DNA from: Tubulanus polymorphus
Taxonomy: Eukaryota; Nemertea; Palaeonemertea; Tubulaniformes; Tubulanidae
DNA length: 64,000 bases
Reading direction: 5' to 3'
Assembly: GCF_964204645.1 (NCBI RefSeq)
Contig: NC_134031.1
Coordinates: 14,655,307-14,719,306, forward strand
Of the stretch, positions 9,901 to 46,075 are shown in pieces (the first letter of the stretch is position 1; the number at the start of each line of letters is the position of its first letter). The position numbers and the translations under genes were made by a program. Below the pieces are notes generated by a model. It saw only the letters and a list, made by a program, of their open reading frames with translations, was not told the origin of the DNA and did no database searches.

Positions 9901-12305
9901 TAAGCGCTGTATTGGTTGTTTTTATATTTGAACCAGGTTCATGGAGCACTGGTGAGTGCTTGTCGCGTGTTCGACAATCTCCGATAAAACTGACCGACAA
10001 GGTTGGTACATGTGACGCGGCTCTACACAAACTCGCCGTCAAAGGGATCGACAAGAAAGTCCCACTTGTAGTAGTGAATAACGGGCATGCGTGTAGGTAT
10101 CAAACATGGTCCACAGTTCCACAGTTCCACAGTTCCACAGTTCCACAGTCTCTCGGTTAGAGTGTGAGTCTCAAATCAAGAACTGATTTGAACTTTGAGC
10201 TTTGAGTCTCTGTGGGACTGGATTCAGGTCGCGACGCTCAGTTCGAGATCAATTTATCGATTATTCCTAGGAAATTTTTTCACCAGGGGCGCCTCTGTGT
10301 GTTAATTGCTTTTTTTCGCTTATTGTCCCTTAGTACAAGTGCAGGCACCTAGCGGTCAAAACCTGAACAGTATCTGGATGGAATTGGACAACAGTGGCGT
10401 CATGACCAAATACACGTTGAAACAATTCCACTTTCACTGGAAAGGACAAGATATTCAGATCCAGGGATCCGAACATGAATTCGACGGAGTTTTCTACGAT
10501 GCGGAGGTGGGCCTATCTATCAGATATTGATGCATCAAGTAACAGTTCAAGTTCAAGTTTAGTTTCAAGTTTAAGTAAAAAATTGAAATTTAGATTCAAG
10601 TTCTAACTCAAGTTCTAATCAATTAAAGTATAAATTCAGTTTCATATTCAAGTTTAAAACCCACTCCATACTAAATTTTAGAAAAATCCTGACGCCCGGA
10701 AAAACGATTTTTGAAAAAAAACAATTTTCAGTAAATTCCACCATTTATCAGTGTTCGGGCATTTCAACGACTGTAAGACGGCGCTAAAGCATGCTATAGT
10801 GCAGCAAGAGCAGCCACCTGCGGCTAGTTCGCCATCTAGCGGACAATTAGGTCAGTAGATCAGTCACTTGTGAAGTGACCTTGCCCATACCTCAAGGTTT
10901 TCATTGTCACTCCCGACGTGACATTGCCAAGGAGTGGGTTTTTAAGTTGAAGTTGAAGTACAAGTTTCTAGTTTTTAAAATACTACCTTTGTTATATTTG
11001 TTTCGTAGATGCATCTCGTATTTTCCGATGATAACGCAAATCAGGACGCAGTTCATGATATTTACGCCGTTTTAGGAGTTTTCCTAAAAGCTGATGCCGC
11101 ACAGGTTAGATCACAAACCCCACAGCCAGGTGCACTCAACCGGAAACGCCAATTCAATAAAAAAAAGAATTCAAATAGAATAAAATTGAATTAGAAAATT
11201 AATTCTAAAATCTATTCAGGGAATGAATATTTCAATAAATGATGCTTAATTTAGGCCTGACAGTTTCATACATAGTGTGTCCATTTTTTGATCGATTGAA
11301 ATGTTAAATAAGAAAAATTCTATGAATTCAGTCAATATTTCATCAATTTGATTCAATCAATTCGCATTAATTTGGTTATCGTGTTACGTTTCAGGATAAT
11401 CCACAATTTGCAAAGATTTTCGGCGTGGGTCTCGATAAACTGCCCGTGACTATCCATGGTAAATCAAAGGCGATTTCTGAATCTAGTTACCGTTGCAAGC
11501 GAGGATCCACCAGATGGCGCTAGTGATTACCGGGTTACCGCGCTTCCTTGTTACATTTCGGTCAAATTCCCATCAACTTTTCCGATTAGTAAAACAATTT
11601 TCAGTGGAATCAATACCATATACTGGGTAATAGGTATTTGATGACATGTTTGCAATATTTGGATTCGGGAGTCAGTTTAGATTTGAAAAAATCCCGGAAA
11701 AAGAATCGATTTTCACGACGAGTAACCGAGTGTACTGATGCGCCATCTGTTGTGTGCCGCTAGTACCTAATTCAAAACTATTCAAATCAATTTGCTTCTA
11801 ATTGATAGATCAAAGTATAGAATGCATCTTCTAAAATTGATAATCATTCTATTTAGCAGGCAGCAGTGGTCCTGAGACGCCTGTCGTTGGTGGAAAATTG
11901 CGGTTGAATGATTTGCTGCAGGGAATTAATTTCAGTAATTATTTCCGCTATGAAGGCAGTCTGACGACACCGCCCTGCTCAGAGAACGTGAAATGGACCG
12001 TTTTCAGAGACCCGATTTCAATCTCTAGAGCTCAGGTAGGTTTCAAGTTACCCCGGTACCTGTCGGCGGGTTTTATAAAGCTGATTTTAATTCAACTCGG
12101 TACACATTTTTTAATTCCACTTCATTCACTGTCAAAGGGAGTCGTGTTATTCTAAACTGAAATCTGAATTTGCGTTTTTTTCTAAATTGTGTTGCATGTT
12201 TTTCAGTTGTTACAGTTGAGGAGTTTGAAAGAAGTTGGAACTAAGGGTAATTTCCGTCACCCGTTTGACCCCACACCAGCCAATCAACTTCAATTCACGT
12301 GTTAA
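6886..12305 (+). CDS. secreted alpha-carbonic anhydrase, copy 2
   Basis: Seven well-supported exons: 6886-6949 (signal peptide), 9937-10092, 10334-10506, 11009-11104, 11395-11458, 11857-12035, 12207-12305. They join to 831 nt, 276 residues plus TAA. The N-terminus is a typical signal peptide (M-Y-Y-L then a hydrophobic core A-L-V-L-I-V-G-I-F, small residues before the cut), so the enzyme should be exported. Motifs: RQSPIKL, N-N-G-H (His64 kept), [35 protein letters not shown] and FRDPISIS. All three zinc His, the catalytic Thr and both disulfide Cys are present, so activity is expected. Every splice phase equals that of copy 1. A possible extra small exon at 7436-7477 would add the W-x-Y segment. 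Close paralogue of copy 1. Confidence 0.93.
7075..7395. repeat. ~62-bp tandem repeat in intron 1 of carbonic anhydrase 2
   Basis: About five copies of aaactaagagagtagtgacg + tatagactcaattcaatcag + ccattttc. The same family recurs at 41430-41610. Confidence 0.9.
7436..7477 (+). CDS. possible small exon of carbonic anhydrase 2 (W-x-Y segment)
   Basis: Between AG at 7434-7435 and gt at 7478 lies a 42-nt stretch, phase 1 to phase 1, reading [13 protein letters not shown]. Joined to G-S-W it gives the family spacing W-x-Y-(8)-W. By eye it is the only TGG-NNN-TAY I saw in this 3-kb intron with compatible borders. The donor is weak (gttttt), so it could be chance. Confidence 0.3.
7865..7896 (+). 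other. hammerhead-like stem-loop motif
   Basis: ctgacga, then a perfect 6-bp stem ggctat/atagcc around a short loop, then caaacg. Related to the motifs at 39820, 41822, 49325, 50299 and 50512. Confidence 0.45.
8022..8136. mobile_element. family A short inverted-repeat element
   Basis: Begins ggatccagttctacagttct and ends with aactcacaactgtggaaccg then ggtcc, which are imperfect inverted complements. The middle is aaaacattgaaaattaactg, as in the copy at 43325-43436. Confidence 0.75.
8600..9930. other. non-coding intron stretch with ACGTCA-rich palindromes
   Basis: Intron of carbonic anhydrase 2. TGTGACGT (9191-9198) and ACGTCACA (9205-9212) form a hairpin nested inside CATGGATTG/CAATCCATG. 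Further ACGTCAC words lie near 9255 and 9345. It may be part of an LTR or other element, but I found no ends or coding remnant. Confidence 0.4.
9937..10092 (+). CDS. carbonic anhydrase 2, RQSP exon
   Basis: Acceptor aaccag, donor gtaggt, phase 1 to 1. Encodes G-S-W-S-T-G-E-C ... R-Q-S-P-I-K-L and ends at N-N-G-H-A, retaining the proton-shuttle His. Confidence 0.9.
10105..10150. repeat. 10-bp tandem repeat (ttccacagtt)
   Basis: Four to five exact copies of ttccacagtt directly after the donor of the RQSP exon. The word also belongs to family A. Confidence 0.85.
10334..10506 (+). CDS. carbonic anhydrase 2, zinc-site exon
   Basis: Acceptor cttag, donor gtgggc. Encodes [10 protein letters not shown] and G-S-E-H-E-F-D-G. 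Confidence 0.93.
11009..11104 (+). CDS. carbonic anhydrase 2, third zinc-His exon
   Basis: Phase 0 start after cgtag with M-H-L-V-F. Ends A-D-A-A-Q, donor gttaga. Confidence 0.9.
11395..11458 (+). CDS. carbonic anhydrase 2, short exon
   Basis: Acceptor tttcag, donor gtaaat. Encodes [21 protein letters not shown], ending in phase 1. Confidence 0.88.
11857..12035 (+). CDS. carbonic anhydrase 2, TTPPC exon
   Basis: Acceptor atttag, donor gtaggt. Encodes [14 protein letters not shown] and F-R-D-P-I-S-I-S. It is 18 nt longer than the copy 1 exon, at its 5' end. Confidence 0.93.
12207..12305 (+). CDS. carbonic anhydrase 2, last exon
   Basis: Acceptor tttcag. Encodes L-L-Q-L-R-S-L ... F-D-P-T-P-A-N and ends F-T-C then TAA, the same 33-codon length (stop included) as copy 1. 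Confidence 0.92.
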   Translation: MLQLRSLKEVGTKGNFRHPFDPTPANQLQFTC

Positions 12306-12639
12306 AACAGGAAGTTCAGTTCAAATCCTTTATTCGACTCAACCTTCATGGGCGGCAAAATAATCAACACTTGAAAGTCAAAATTCAGTTTATGTAATAT
12401 TCTGGGATATAAATCTATATTTCTGACGTATATCATGTAACGTGTTGTTCTGGTTTAACTTAAACCACGCCTATGAGACAACTTCCAGAATATCCTCACG
12501 TCCTGTGGATAGGAAGGTCGCACGCGCTGTTTACAAACGCTTATTCTGGAACCCGCATACAAGGCTAAGGTGCAGCGACAGTCAAATGAGAAAAGGCATA
12601 AGATCGGCCTCTATAGACATTCTATACTACTTAAGCCCA

Positions 12640-12825
12640 GTCTAAGCTCATTTCGGTTCTATTACCAATCTAGTACAACTTAAAACCAGTCTAAGTTCAT
12701 TTTAGTTCCTGTAACCAATCTAACAACTTAAGACCAGTCCACGCTCATTTTGGCTTTAGAACCAATCTAGCAACTTAAGACCAGTCTAAACTGATTTTAG
12801 TTCTGTGGTCAATCTAACCGTAAGA
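12640..12825. repeat. family B minisatellite units
   Basis: Four diverged copies of aacttaagaccagtctaagc + tcattttggttctataacca + atcta. Confidence 0.85.
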
Positions 12826-13194
12826 TGAGTCCCAATATTCGAAGACTATTTTTCTGACTCCAGCAACGGCTTGAAACGGTTTGAAACACTTTCTCGAGGA
12901 CAACATTAAGAATCAAAGCAACAACATCGTTTTTTGTCAATTAAATCAAAATTTATTTGGTTTTTTATTTGTGGTTTTTGTAATGGTTTCCAGATATATT
13001 ATTTACACAGACAAAAATACAAAGGAAACAGATTTTACACGAAGAAACTCGAGGTCACGTGTTATCTTATGTAATGTTGACTAGAAATTATTCTTCCATC
13101 ACTCATAAATCAGGCCACAAAATATTCATTCCACAAGTTGAACTTATGAATTCAGTTCCATAGATACAGTTCAACTGTTTGCAATAACTCATCT

Positions 13195-13320
13195 CCACGG
13201 TTCTACTGGACCGATTTCACGGGACACGGTTCCATTGGACAAGGTTCAACTGGACCGGTTCCACTGGACACGGTTCCGCTGGAAACGGTTCTATTGGACC
13301 CCGTTCCACTGGGCCTAGTT
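13195..13320. repeat. ~16-bp minisatellite
   Basis: Seven to eight diverged copies of ggttccactggacac. Confidence 0.8.
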
Positions 13321-14400
13321 CCGAAAATAATCTTTTCTAACTCTAGAGTCGAACTTTACCTTAGACTCTAAAACGTTTTAGAGTCCATGACTTAACATGG
13401 AAATGTGGTACTGGGTTCCGACAGCTGGATGACATGCCCCCAAACAGTAGAACTGGGCCCTTAACTGTAAAGATAAGCCCACAACTGTGGAATTATTTTC
13501 TATCATTTTTTGTGAAATCTCAGAATCAGATCAAGTATTTTTTTTACCCAAGGTATTTACTTGAAAATTCATCGATTTCAAATCAAGCGGCCATTTTTAC
13601 TTCGAAACAAAATCCAATCTGGCCTTAAAATTCTGTATTATAGTAATAATCATTAAACAAATATTTGATTAAAATAAATTGTTTTTCGTCAAAAACTGAA
13701 TTTTACAAAATAGTTTATTTACATTACTAGGTATCATGCCTTATATGAAATAAGACTGATAAATATAGGATTTGGTTGCTATGTTGACAACAGAAATCTT
13801 TTTTTGATTATTCAAATACATAAATTTGAAATAAAATGACTTTTTTACTACGTAATTATCACAGAATAGAAATAAATATCTTCGTTTAAAATAAAAGTAT
13901 TTCACAAAAGCTGAAAATAAATATAAATTACGAACCATGGAATATAATAATTTATTTGGGAAAAACGTTGAATTCAAATAAGATATTGAAAGAAATACAA
14001 AATGCGAACACCGGCATGCGACTAGATAGCGTGACGAACAGTGAGTTTTACGGTTGTCACAAACGTTCAGTTTCAATCAAGGTTGAACCGGAATCTTAGG
14101 CTGCCTAAATGTGATCGAGCTCCAAAAAGCGCGGTTACTGGAAGTAACTACTAGCACGCCTCGTGGATCCTCACTTGCCATAGTACCGGTAGCGGTGCCG
14201 GTAGCCCGAACATTGAACACGTGATGTGGTGGTCTAATACAAAACAAACAAAAAACAAGTTCAAACATTGTTTCATAACAAAGTTTATAATTACAGTGCG
14301 GAAGAAATGAACGCGTTCGTAGCGCCATCTATCGAGTCAAAACAGAACGTCGTCGACAGACTTAAAATGTACGCCAAATCAATCGCTGATCGCCGATTGG

Positions 14401-39156
<24,756 letters not shown>

Positions 39157-39819
39157 ACTTCCTGAAAACAGAGAGAAATTAGAAATAGGGAGTTTGTAGT
39201 TATGATAGAAATTCCCGTCGATCAGTCCCGCCTTCCAGGAAATACCTATAAAAAAGTTTGTCACACCTGACGATGGTCTCAAAATGTTGAATATTTTCAT
39301 TCTTACTTGATGAATAAATTGTATAACATTGGTTGATATTTTAGATTTTGACATATAGTGGGTTTCAGCTCCACGCCCGAGTGGGAGCCTGCTTTATTGC
39401 AGTAGCACTATACATATATAGTAACGATAAAATTTACGACGACATAAACGAGGTTTGTTCTAATAGCGAGATTCGAGTATTCTATTTCTTTCCAATTTCA
39501 CAGGACTTATGGTTCCACGATATTGTAAATCGGTATGAGGCTTTAGAATTAATCAAATTTCGAATTCTAACCCAGCGATTCAAATAAGCATGTTACCTTT
39601 ATCTCGATGGAACAACACTCTCAGTCCGTCTTGTAAGAACGATTAAATCTGACGTTAAGCATGTGAAAAACAAGTGCGAGAGGTTTCCTGTTTTTCTATG
39701 TTGTATTGAATTACCTATTCAAATTATTCAATTTGAATTCTACCTTATGTAGTTTTAATCATTTTTCTGGGTTGTATACATTATATTTAATTGATAATTT
39801 TGTTCTAACCCTAGTATTT

Positions 39820-39858
39820 CTGAAAATGACTACTAAAAGGATCAAGTCGAAACGTCGG
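39820..39858 (+). other. hammerhead-like stem-loop motif
   Basis: ctgaaaa, stem gact/agtc (perfect 4 bp) around a ~13-nt loop, then gaaacgtcgg. Confidence 0.45.
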
Positions 39859-40609
39859 ATAAACCACTGAAGCTCGAGGACATTTCAGACTCATATACTC
39901 ATATATTCTTAGTATGCGGGGATTTTATCGAATGAGCGTTTTTTTTTCATTCAATGGCGCTTCGGTCCTATTTCGGCTAATAACTCGTATGTTCTTTAAT
40001 GAAACCCGGGGCATGGACTTGAAGCTTATTCTCCGAAGAATTACAAATTTCGAAATAAGTTTCTAGAGTTTAGTCGGCGCGTTCAAAACCGACGAATTCG
40101 AAAAACAAACTACCGTTTAATGATAGTTATTAAGTAGAAATTTGAAACGAATGAAATCAATTACCTGGAAAATTTTTCACCTGTGCCGGGGTCGGGTAAT
40201 TACAGTTGTTATCCATTTGATTCTGAAAATATATGAATTCAGCCAACATGATTCGAGGCGATATAGAAGCCACAATATACCAGTCGGATTATCCCTCTCG
40301 CTCTCTCTCCCTCTCACTCTCTCTCTCGGTGGACAAATTGACTTGGTTTATACTGATAGGTCTGAAGAGTGAAAGACTGACTGAAGCCTCTGTATATTTT
40401 ATTATTTGAAATATCTATGTATTCTGTTCTATTTGAATAGTTGGTAACATTGAAGCACCAGCTGCACTTAAAGTAAAGAGTCACTTGTTGCCTCTAATTT
40501 TAACAGCTGGGAATTTTTTGTTTTATCTTGTTTTCTGTTATAGCGAAAAATTCAATTAATATTTTACTACTTTTCATAACGAAATGATCCTGTTCCTCAA
40601 TTCAACATA

Positions 40610-40815
40610 ATATCCACAGTTCCACAGTTTTACGAGCCGGTTCCACAACTCTGCCGAACCATAAGTTGTCAGTTAAAATTTGACTCTAAAATAAAACATA
40701 GAAAACGAACTTGTTCTAACTGATTAGAGTCAAATTTAACGCAGAACTGTGATGGAATTGAGTCCTCGTTTGGTATTCCTAGGTCAGGAACCGGTTCCAC
40801 TGTTCGGGTTAAAAC
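40610..40815. mobile_element. degenerate family A element(s)
   Basis: ccacagtt..gagccggttccac at the left, agttaaaatttgactctaa and its near inverse tgattagagtcaaatttaac in the middle, aaccggttccactgttc at the right. Confidence 0.5.
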
Positions 40816-41429
40816 CTTTCACGCAGACTAAATTGCGTGAGAAATGAACGGTTTATCAACCAAACAAGAGCGACTACTTGCGACTTATTCAGTCTAAAAT
40901 CATATCGAATGATAATATATTAGCCTGAAGAATTAAGGGTGGTAGGAGCTCCTCCCGAAATATTTCTGATGTTTTAAATACACGCTTTTAGTCTTTCAAC
41001 AATAGTTGGATTTTAGATTTTTTGTTTCATCACCGATATTGTGATCATACTGATTCAAGATCAAAATATTCTAAACCCAAAGATACTCTAGATGAGCTTT
41101 AACATATGTTGATGTGACCAGAGAAATGTAATGAGACACTTCCCTGATGTGGCAAATGAAACTTTCACGCGTTCCCAGCGTTGGTAAGAACACTTCCAAA
41201 AACTTTGTTTTGCATTCCGTGAGAAAAACTATCAGAACTTTAAAAGTTGATAAAACGAACAGAGATGAAAAGACGCCAAAATAAAGTGCTTCGGCCTCAG
41301 AAAGTTCTTTATGCTCATACACCTTTAATTAGATTAATTGTATGATCTTACTCTGATCCTTCCCACCCCTCTCCGGTTGAAATGAAGTGCTTGTCTGTTG
41401 TTCAATTAAGGAAAACCCCACAATCATGA

Positions 41430-41610
41430 AACAAACTCACAAGAGAGTATATAGTGACGTTTTTAGACTTAATTCTATTCAATCAGCCATTTTCAAAACT
41501 ATGAGATTAGTGACGTTTAGACTAAATTCTATCATCATTTTTTTTCTGAACTTAGAGAGTAGTGACGTTTGGAGTCAATTCTATGAGACATTTTGTTAAA
41601 AATCAAGAGA
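41430..41610. repeat. ~60-bp repeat, same family as 7075-7395
   Basis: Three units with gagagt/gagatt-agtgacgttta + gactaaattctatc + attttc words. Confidence 0.85.
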
Positions 41611-41821
41611 GTCCAATTCAATTCCTTCTTCAAACGAAAATTTATCGAATGCATTGAATAAACTTATATTTGAATAGTGACCTCGTTGGTCTGGAACAAA
41701 TGTTAAAAAAATGAATACATAGTTGACTAACCTCCATACACCCAGACGTGGAGTAAAGATTATATAGAGTAAAACTCTGTACATACAAAGTTAAAAGATT
41801 AAAGATAATTTATTTTCTTTA

Positions 41822-41856
41822 CTGATGATGGTTTCTAAGCAGATTAACCGAAACAT
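41822..41856 (+). other. hammerhead-like stem-loop motif
   Basis: Exact ctgatga, one extra t, stem ggtt/aacc, then gaaac. Confidence 0.45.
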
Positions 41857-41974
41857 TCATGTCTATTAGATTTGGATTCTTGGTATAGATGGATAGACTT
41901 CGTTTTTACAATTTTAGATTTGTATAGGCTTTTTAAGTATAATTTCAAACAAATTTCGCTAATTCACTTCATAC

Positions 41975-42120
41975 CTTGATGATCAATATTTACGATGAGG
42001 ACGACGACGACGACGGGATGACCGAGATTCGTTTCGTGTAAATCCTACGCGCTTCTCTACGTCGAAACTGTAAATAGGAGTTCGGGCTAAAATGTTTGAA
42101 GGATACGGCGTCGTCGCACG
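41975..42120 (-). other. possible non-coding first exon of Lmx1
   Basis: On the minus strand, a CpG-richer stretch with no ATG ends at AAG|gtatga (exon end 41975). It lies 2.8 kb upstream of the LIM1 exon, whose ATG could then be the true start. Two TTGACAGGC words sit just upstream (42160-42270). Position and donor are the only support. Confidence 0.22.
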
Positions 42121-42674
42121 CGCGTTGGAGGAGCCAGCGGTAAACTTCTCACACGGGACTCATTATTGACAGGCGACACGATCACTAAGCGTGTTATTAT
42201 CGGACTGAGACACGCCCACTAAACATTGTCCGATAAAGAGACACGCACGCCTGATTGACAGGCAGACACGAGAGCCAGGGTCCCGCCAACATCCATCCAC
42301 TCAAATACACACACACGCATCCATTACCGAATTTATTTCTAATAGTTTCGCAATGAAAGTCGATTTATTTACGGAGAATCTGAACGAAAATTGCCGATTC
42401 TGATATTACGGTAGACTAGGACTTTTTTCAAAATTTTTCGTCAAATGAAAAGCATTCCCGAGAAATGAAATTGAATCTAAAGGGTTTTATTCATATGCTG
42501 TGTTTTTTGCAGCTGATCTGATTTACTTAAAGATCAAAGTCGTCAACATTGATTCATAAATCATCGTTGTCACCATCGATTAGACAGTCAGCCAATCAGA
42601 ACAAAGTATCAGCCCACAGATCAGCATCAGCAGCCAGCCCGCTCTCTCCATCACTCAGACACCGTATCAATTAC

Positions 42675-42675
<1 letters not shown>

Positions 42676-42756
<81 letters not shown>
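42676..42756. repeat. (CTG)27 microsatellite, uninterrupted
   Basis: 81 bp of pure CTG. The poly-Ala frame over it is not supported as coding. Confidence 0.97.
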
Positions 42757-42757
<1 letters not shown>

Positions 42758-42829
42758 ATCCGACCATAGAAGTGTAAACTGAAAATCAGTTCGGATCAGA
42801 TTCGTTGAATCCAGTTTCTCGTTAAGTTG

Positions 42830-43115
42830 TCAGATGAGGTTTGACTCTTCAGAGTCATATAATTGAAAATGAACTAATGTGACTCTATGGAGTCAGAGTA
42901 ATTGAAAATGAAGTCATTCAACTCTATGGAGTCAGAGTAATTGAATATGAACTTATTTCGATCTATGGAATTAAAACAATTAAAAATATAGTAATTCGAC
43001 TTCATGGAGTCAGAGTAATTGAAAATAAACTAATTTGACTCTATGGAGTTAAAATAGTTGAAAATGAACTAATTTGACTCTATGGAGTCAGAGTAATTGA
43101 AAATGCACTGTATTG
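42830..43115. repeat. ~58-bp tandem repeat
   Basis: Five units of tgactctatggagtcagagt + aattgaaaatgaactaatt. The gactc/gagtc words make each unit partly palindromic. Confidence 0.9.
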
Positions 43116-43212
43116 ACTCAAGTGTTCTTGAAACAGGGAATAATCCCTCATTTGATCGATTCTTCGATTTAATTTGATTTGAATTGATGTCCTCTATAAA
43201 CTTGCTGTGAAC

Positions 43213-43320
43213 GAAACTGGATCCAGTTCCACGGTTGTGAGTTGAAGAGTTAACCTCGAGTTAAAATTAGTTGATTTTCAAGGAGTTAACTCTGAGTTGA
43301 ATCATGGACTCTAGGAAAGG
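43213..43320. mobile_element. family A inverted-repeat element (copy 1 of a pair)
   Basis: ggatccagttccacggttgt at the left; atcatggactctaggaaagg then atcc at the right. gagttaac words face each other across ttgattttcaagg. Confidence 0.6.
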
Positions 43321-43324
43321 ATCC

Positions 43325-43436
43325 TGGGTCCAGCTCCACAGTTCTGAGTTAAGATTTGACCCTGGGTTAAAACATTGAAAATGAACTAACTTTAACTCAG
43401 AGTTAACTCTAACTCACAACTGTGGAACTGGGTCCA
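43325..43436. mobile_element. family A inverted-repeat element (112 bp)
   Basis: Left arm tgggtccagctccacagttc + tgagtta; right arm taactcacaactgtggaact + gggtcca. Imperfect inverted repeats of ~27 bp, no coding capacity. Best-preserved member in the window. Confidence 0.8.
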
Positions 43437-44381
43437 GGGGATTTAGATTCTAAAATCGGAAGTCCGCGAATATAGTTGATATGATATGATTGATATGATA
43501 CGATATGATTACGATTTATTTCCAAAAGGCTTTTCTACAATGAATAAACACACTAGAGATGTATTGATATTAGATATAGCACTGCTTTGAAGCAACATGA
43601 ATCGGTAGGCTTGAACATGAAAGCAGCCCTAGAAGAAAAACTAAAATGTAATAAGGAAAGGAAGAAAAAACGACATGATACGGACCATAATACAACGTAA
43701 CCGTTTACTGGTATGCATATATATAAGAGTGGGAATATCGGTAAACAAGAGAATTTTTGAGCCTTTTTTTCTAAACGAATGCAGTTTTTTGATTATTTTT
43801 GACGCCGTCAAAACCGCTACAATAATGTCTATATAAATTCATAGCTAGGATGCGCTATAAACGGGGTTCTGCGTGAGTCAATGTGCTCTTCTACGTCATC
43901 GATATTGGCGCTTAAAAGTAACAATTGCAGTAATTTTGTGAATTTTGGCGTTTATTTTGTGATACTATACATTTCATAACTCTTATTATATTATGATAAA
44001 TTTCAATAACAACTTTTGAGAGGATGCACATCTATATATCGGGGCTAGACTGGTTTCCGATCAATTCAATTCAAATATTGATATATTCAAATTCAAAATA
44101 ACTTTATTGATCCTTTATATGAGATAAGGTATATCATATTATTTATTGTCGACAATATTAAGTAATAAATGTGTTGCTTTTCGAGGCGTCAACAAACTTT
44201 CAACTTCAGTTTTCTTGTTTATATCTATACTTATATAGTTGGATGATCTGTCGAATTTCTATATGAAATCGAAATAAACAATTGGATTCTATCCTGTTGT
44301 TAGCAAGTAACAAATAGGTTAGTAAGACATCCACATTTTTCGCAACTTATCACAATTTGGCCAATTATCAGTTAGCCTATC

Positions 44382-44705
44382 CAGTGGCGGATTAAGAATT
44401 CCATGGAGGGGGTGCACAAATCCAAATGGGGGGTCTGGAAAATTTCATTTTTTTAATTAGACGTGCGGAGATGCGTTCTGGGCACCATCAGATACGATTA
44501 AACTAGCAATTTGAATAGTGATTTTCACACATTTCATGAACGATGTACTGTCGAAAAAAAGCGCTGGTTATTGTAAACGACGACACCAGCTTACACAATT
44601 TCAGGAATTTTTCACATGCTTGTCTTCGTTCTCACGGAGAGGTCAGTCCATAAAAAATGTGCGAGGACTTGCCCCATGTGCACCCCCTGGCTCCGCCGCT
44701 GCTAT
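44382..44705. mobile_element. short element with gtggcggatt / ccgccgctg ends
   Basis: Left cagtggcggattaag..ggagggggtgcacaaa; right ccccatgtgcaccccctggc + tccgccgctg. Inverted complements over ~30 bp with gaps. About 320 bp, non-coding. Confidence 0.65.
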
Positions 44706-46075
44706 CGCTAATTAAATAAAATACGAAAATAAATCTAAAAACTCTACAACAAGTGATAATTGATTTCGCCATCTCCTCTTCCGTCTTTTTCAGTTTGTAC
44801 AATAGGACAGCTCCGAGGATAGGGCGACTTTTTACATTTTGTTGTAACTTTTTGTACAAAAAATACAGAATACATCGCGATAAGAATTTCATGGCAATTC
44901 ACACGATAAGCAATACGCAAACAGGTCGGCTGTTGTCTAAAACGAGAGTGAGCATCTAAACTAAGATAGATTTTTAAAAAACTGTTCGATGGCTAGACTC
45001 CTAGGTGGCAGCAGCTGCGGTAGCGTCATATCCAATGTCGACTGGGGAAGGGGGAGGCAATGAGGGTTCGAAAGAAGCCACAAACCTTTGCATGTTTGCG
45101 AATAGTCGGTTCCGAGGCCGGTCCCATTAATACGCTGATGAAGAATGGATCAAGTTCGGATGTGTAGTAGTAAGGGGAACTTCCGTTAGATGGCGTATTC
45201 GTCGAACCCGGTACACGTTACAACCGGCCGCCTAAAATATCGATACCGGTAACAAAATCGTCTCTTAGTTCCCTTAGAATGTTGCCCTCTTAAGAATTCT
45301 TGCAGTATCAGCAATCTCAGGTGATATTGATCATTTGGAAAATCTGACACGAAAATGTTTGAATCTATTTCTAACTACTATTTGACTAAGAATTATCGGG
45401 AAGAAAATGAAAAAAACGAAAGATAAAATCTGATATCTATATATCGTTTCTATGTAACAATTGTATGAACAATATATCGATAGTGGTGCTGCTACACTGT
45501 CGGCCGATGTAAATTTGGCTTGCAATTGAGGATCTTATGTCGAGTGTCCAATAATAAAAGAAAGATGAAGAATAATCAGGATAGTTAATGATCGAAGAAT
45601 CTTCGAAGTTTTCAAGTCATCTGTGAAAGTGTTGATTTCTTATATAGAAAATCATATCAAGGACTTTTTCTACGAAATGTGTCAATTTTACCAGGCGTCC
45701 AAAGAGCCTTGGTCTTAAATGTAAAACGCTTTTATGAAATGAATTATCACTTCGTGTACGAATCGCATGTGCTGAATTTGAATAGCAGCAAAACGTTTCA
45801 ATCTATTCTTAACTTTGTTTTGACTCGAAATGCGCACTCGCAGCAACAACAGGATGAATTCTAAATGATTTGACGAAATCTATCTCCGTCTTGACTCGAA
45901 CACATTGAAACCACCGGATGTTAATTCTAAATCCACAGAAACCACGGAAGAGTTCATTTCAAACTAACGCGTATGATTCGTTGAATTACGCATTGAAGTG
46001 TTAATTGAATACATAATAAGTACAAAATCAGGTGGTTGAAGCAACATTTCTCTCGCTCGCTCGCTCTGCTACAAG

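Larger units (their letters stand above)
12306..14400. other. intergenic region between carbonic anhydrase 2 and Lmx1 3' ends
   Basis: The two genes converge here. It holds family B units at 12640-12825 and a ~16-bp ggttccactggaca array at 13195-13320. The A/T-rich part, 13650-14080, probably includes the Lmx1 3' UTR (minus strand). No coding sequence was supported. Confidence 0.6.
39162..46075. other. upstream of Lmx1 to the 46-kb gene
   Basis: No coding exon supported. Holds hammerhead-like motifs (39820, 41822), tandem repeats (41430, 42830), a CTG run, family A elements (40610, 43213) and a short ggcggatt element (44382). About 42000-42300 is CpG-richer and could be the Lmx1 promoter area. 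Confidence 0.5.

Noticed and set aside
42549-42782. poly-Ala frame over the (CTG)27 run
   Set aside because: Open only because a triplet repeat cannot create stops. No splice or homology support.
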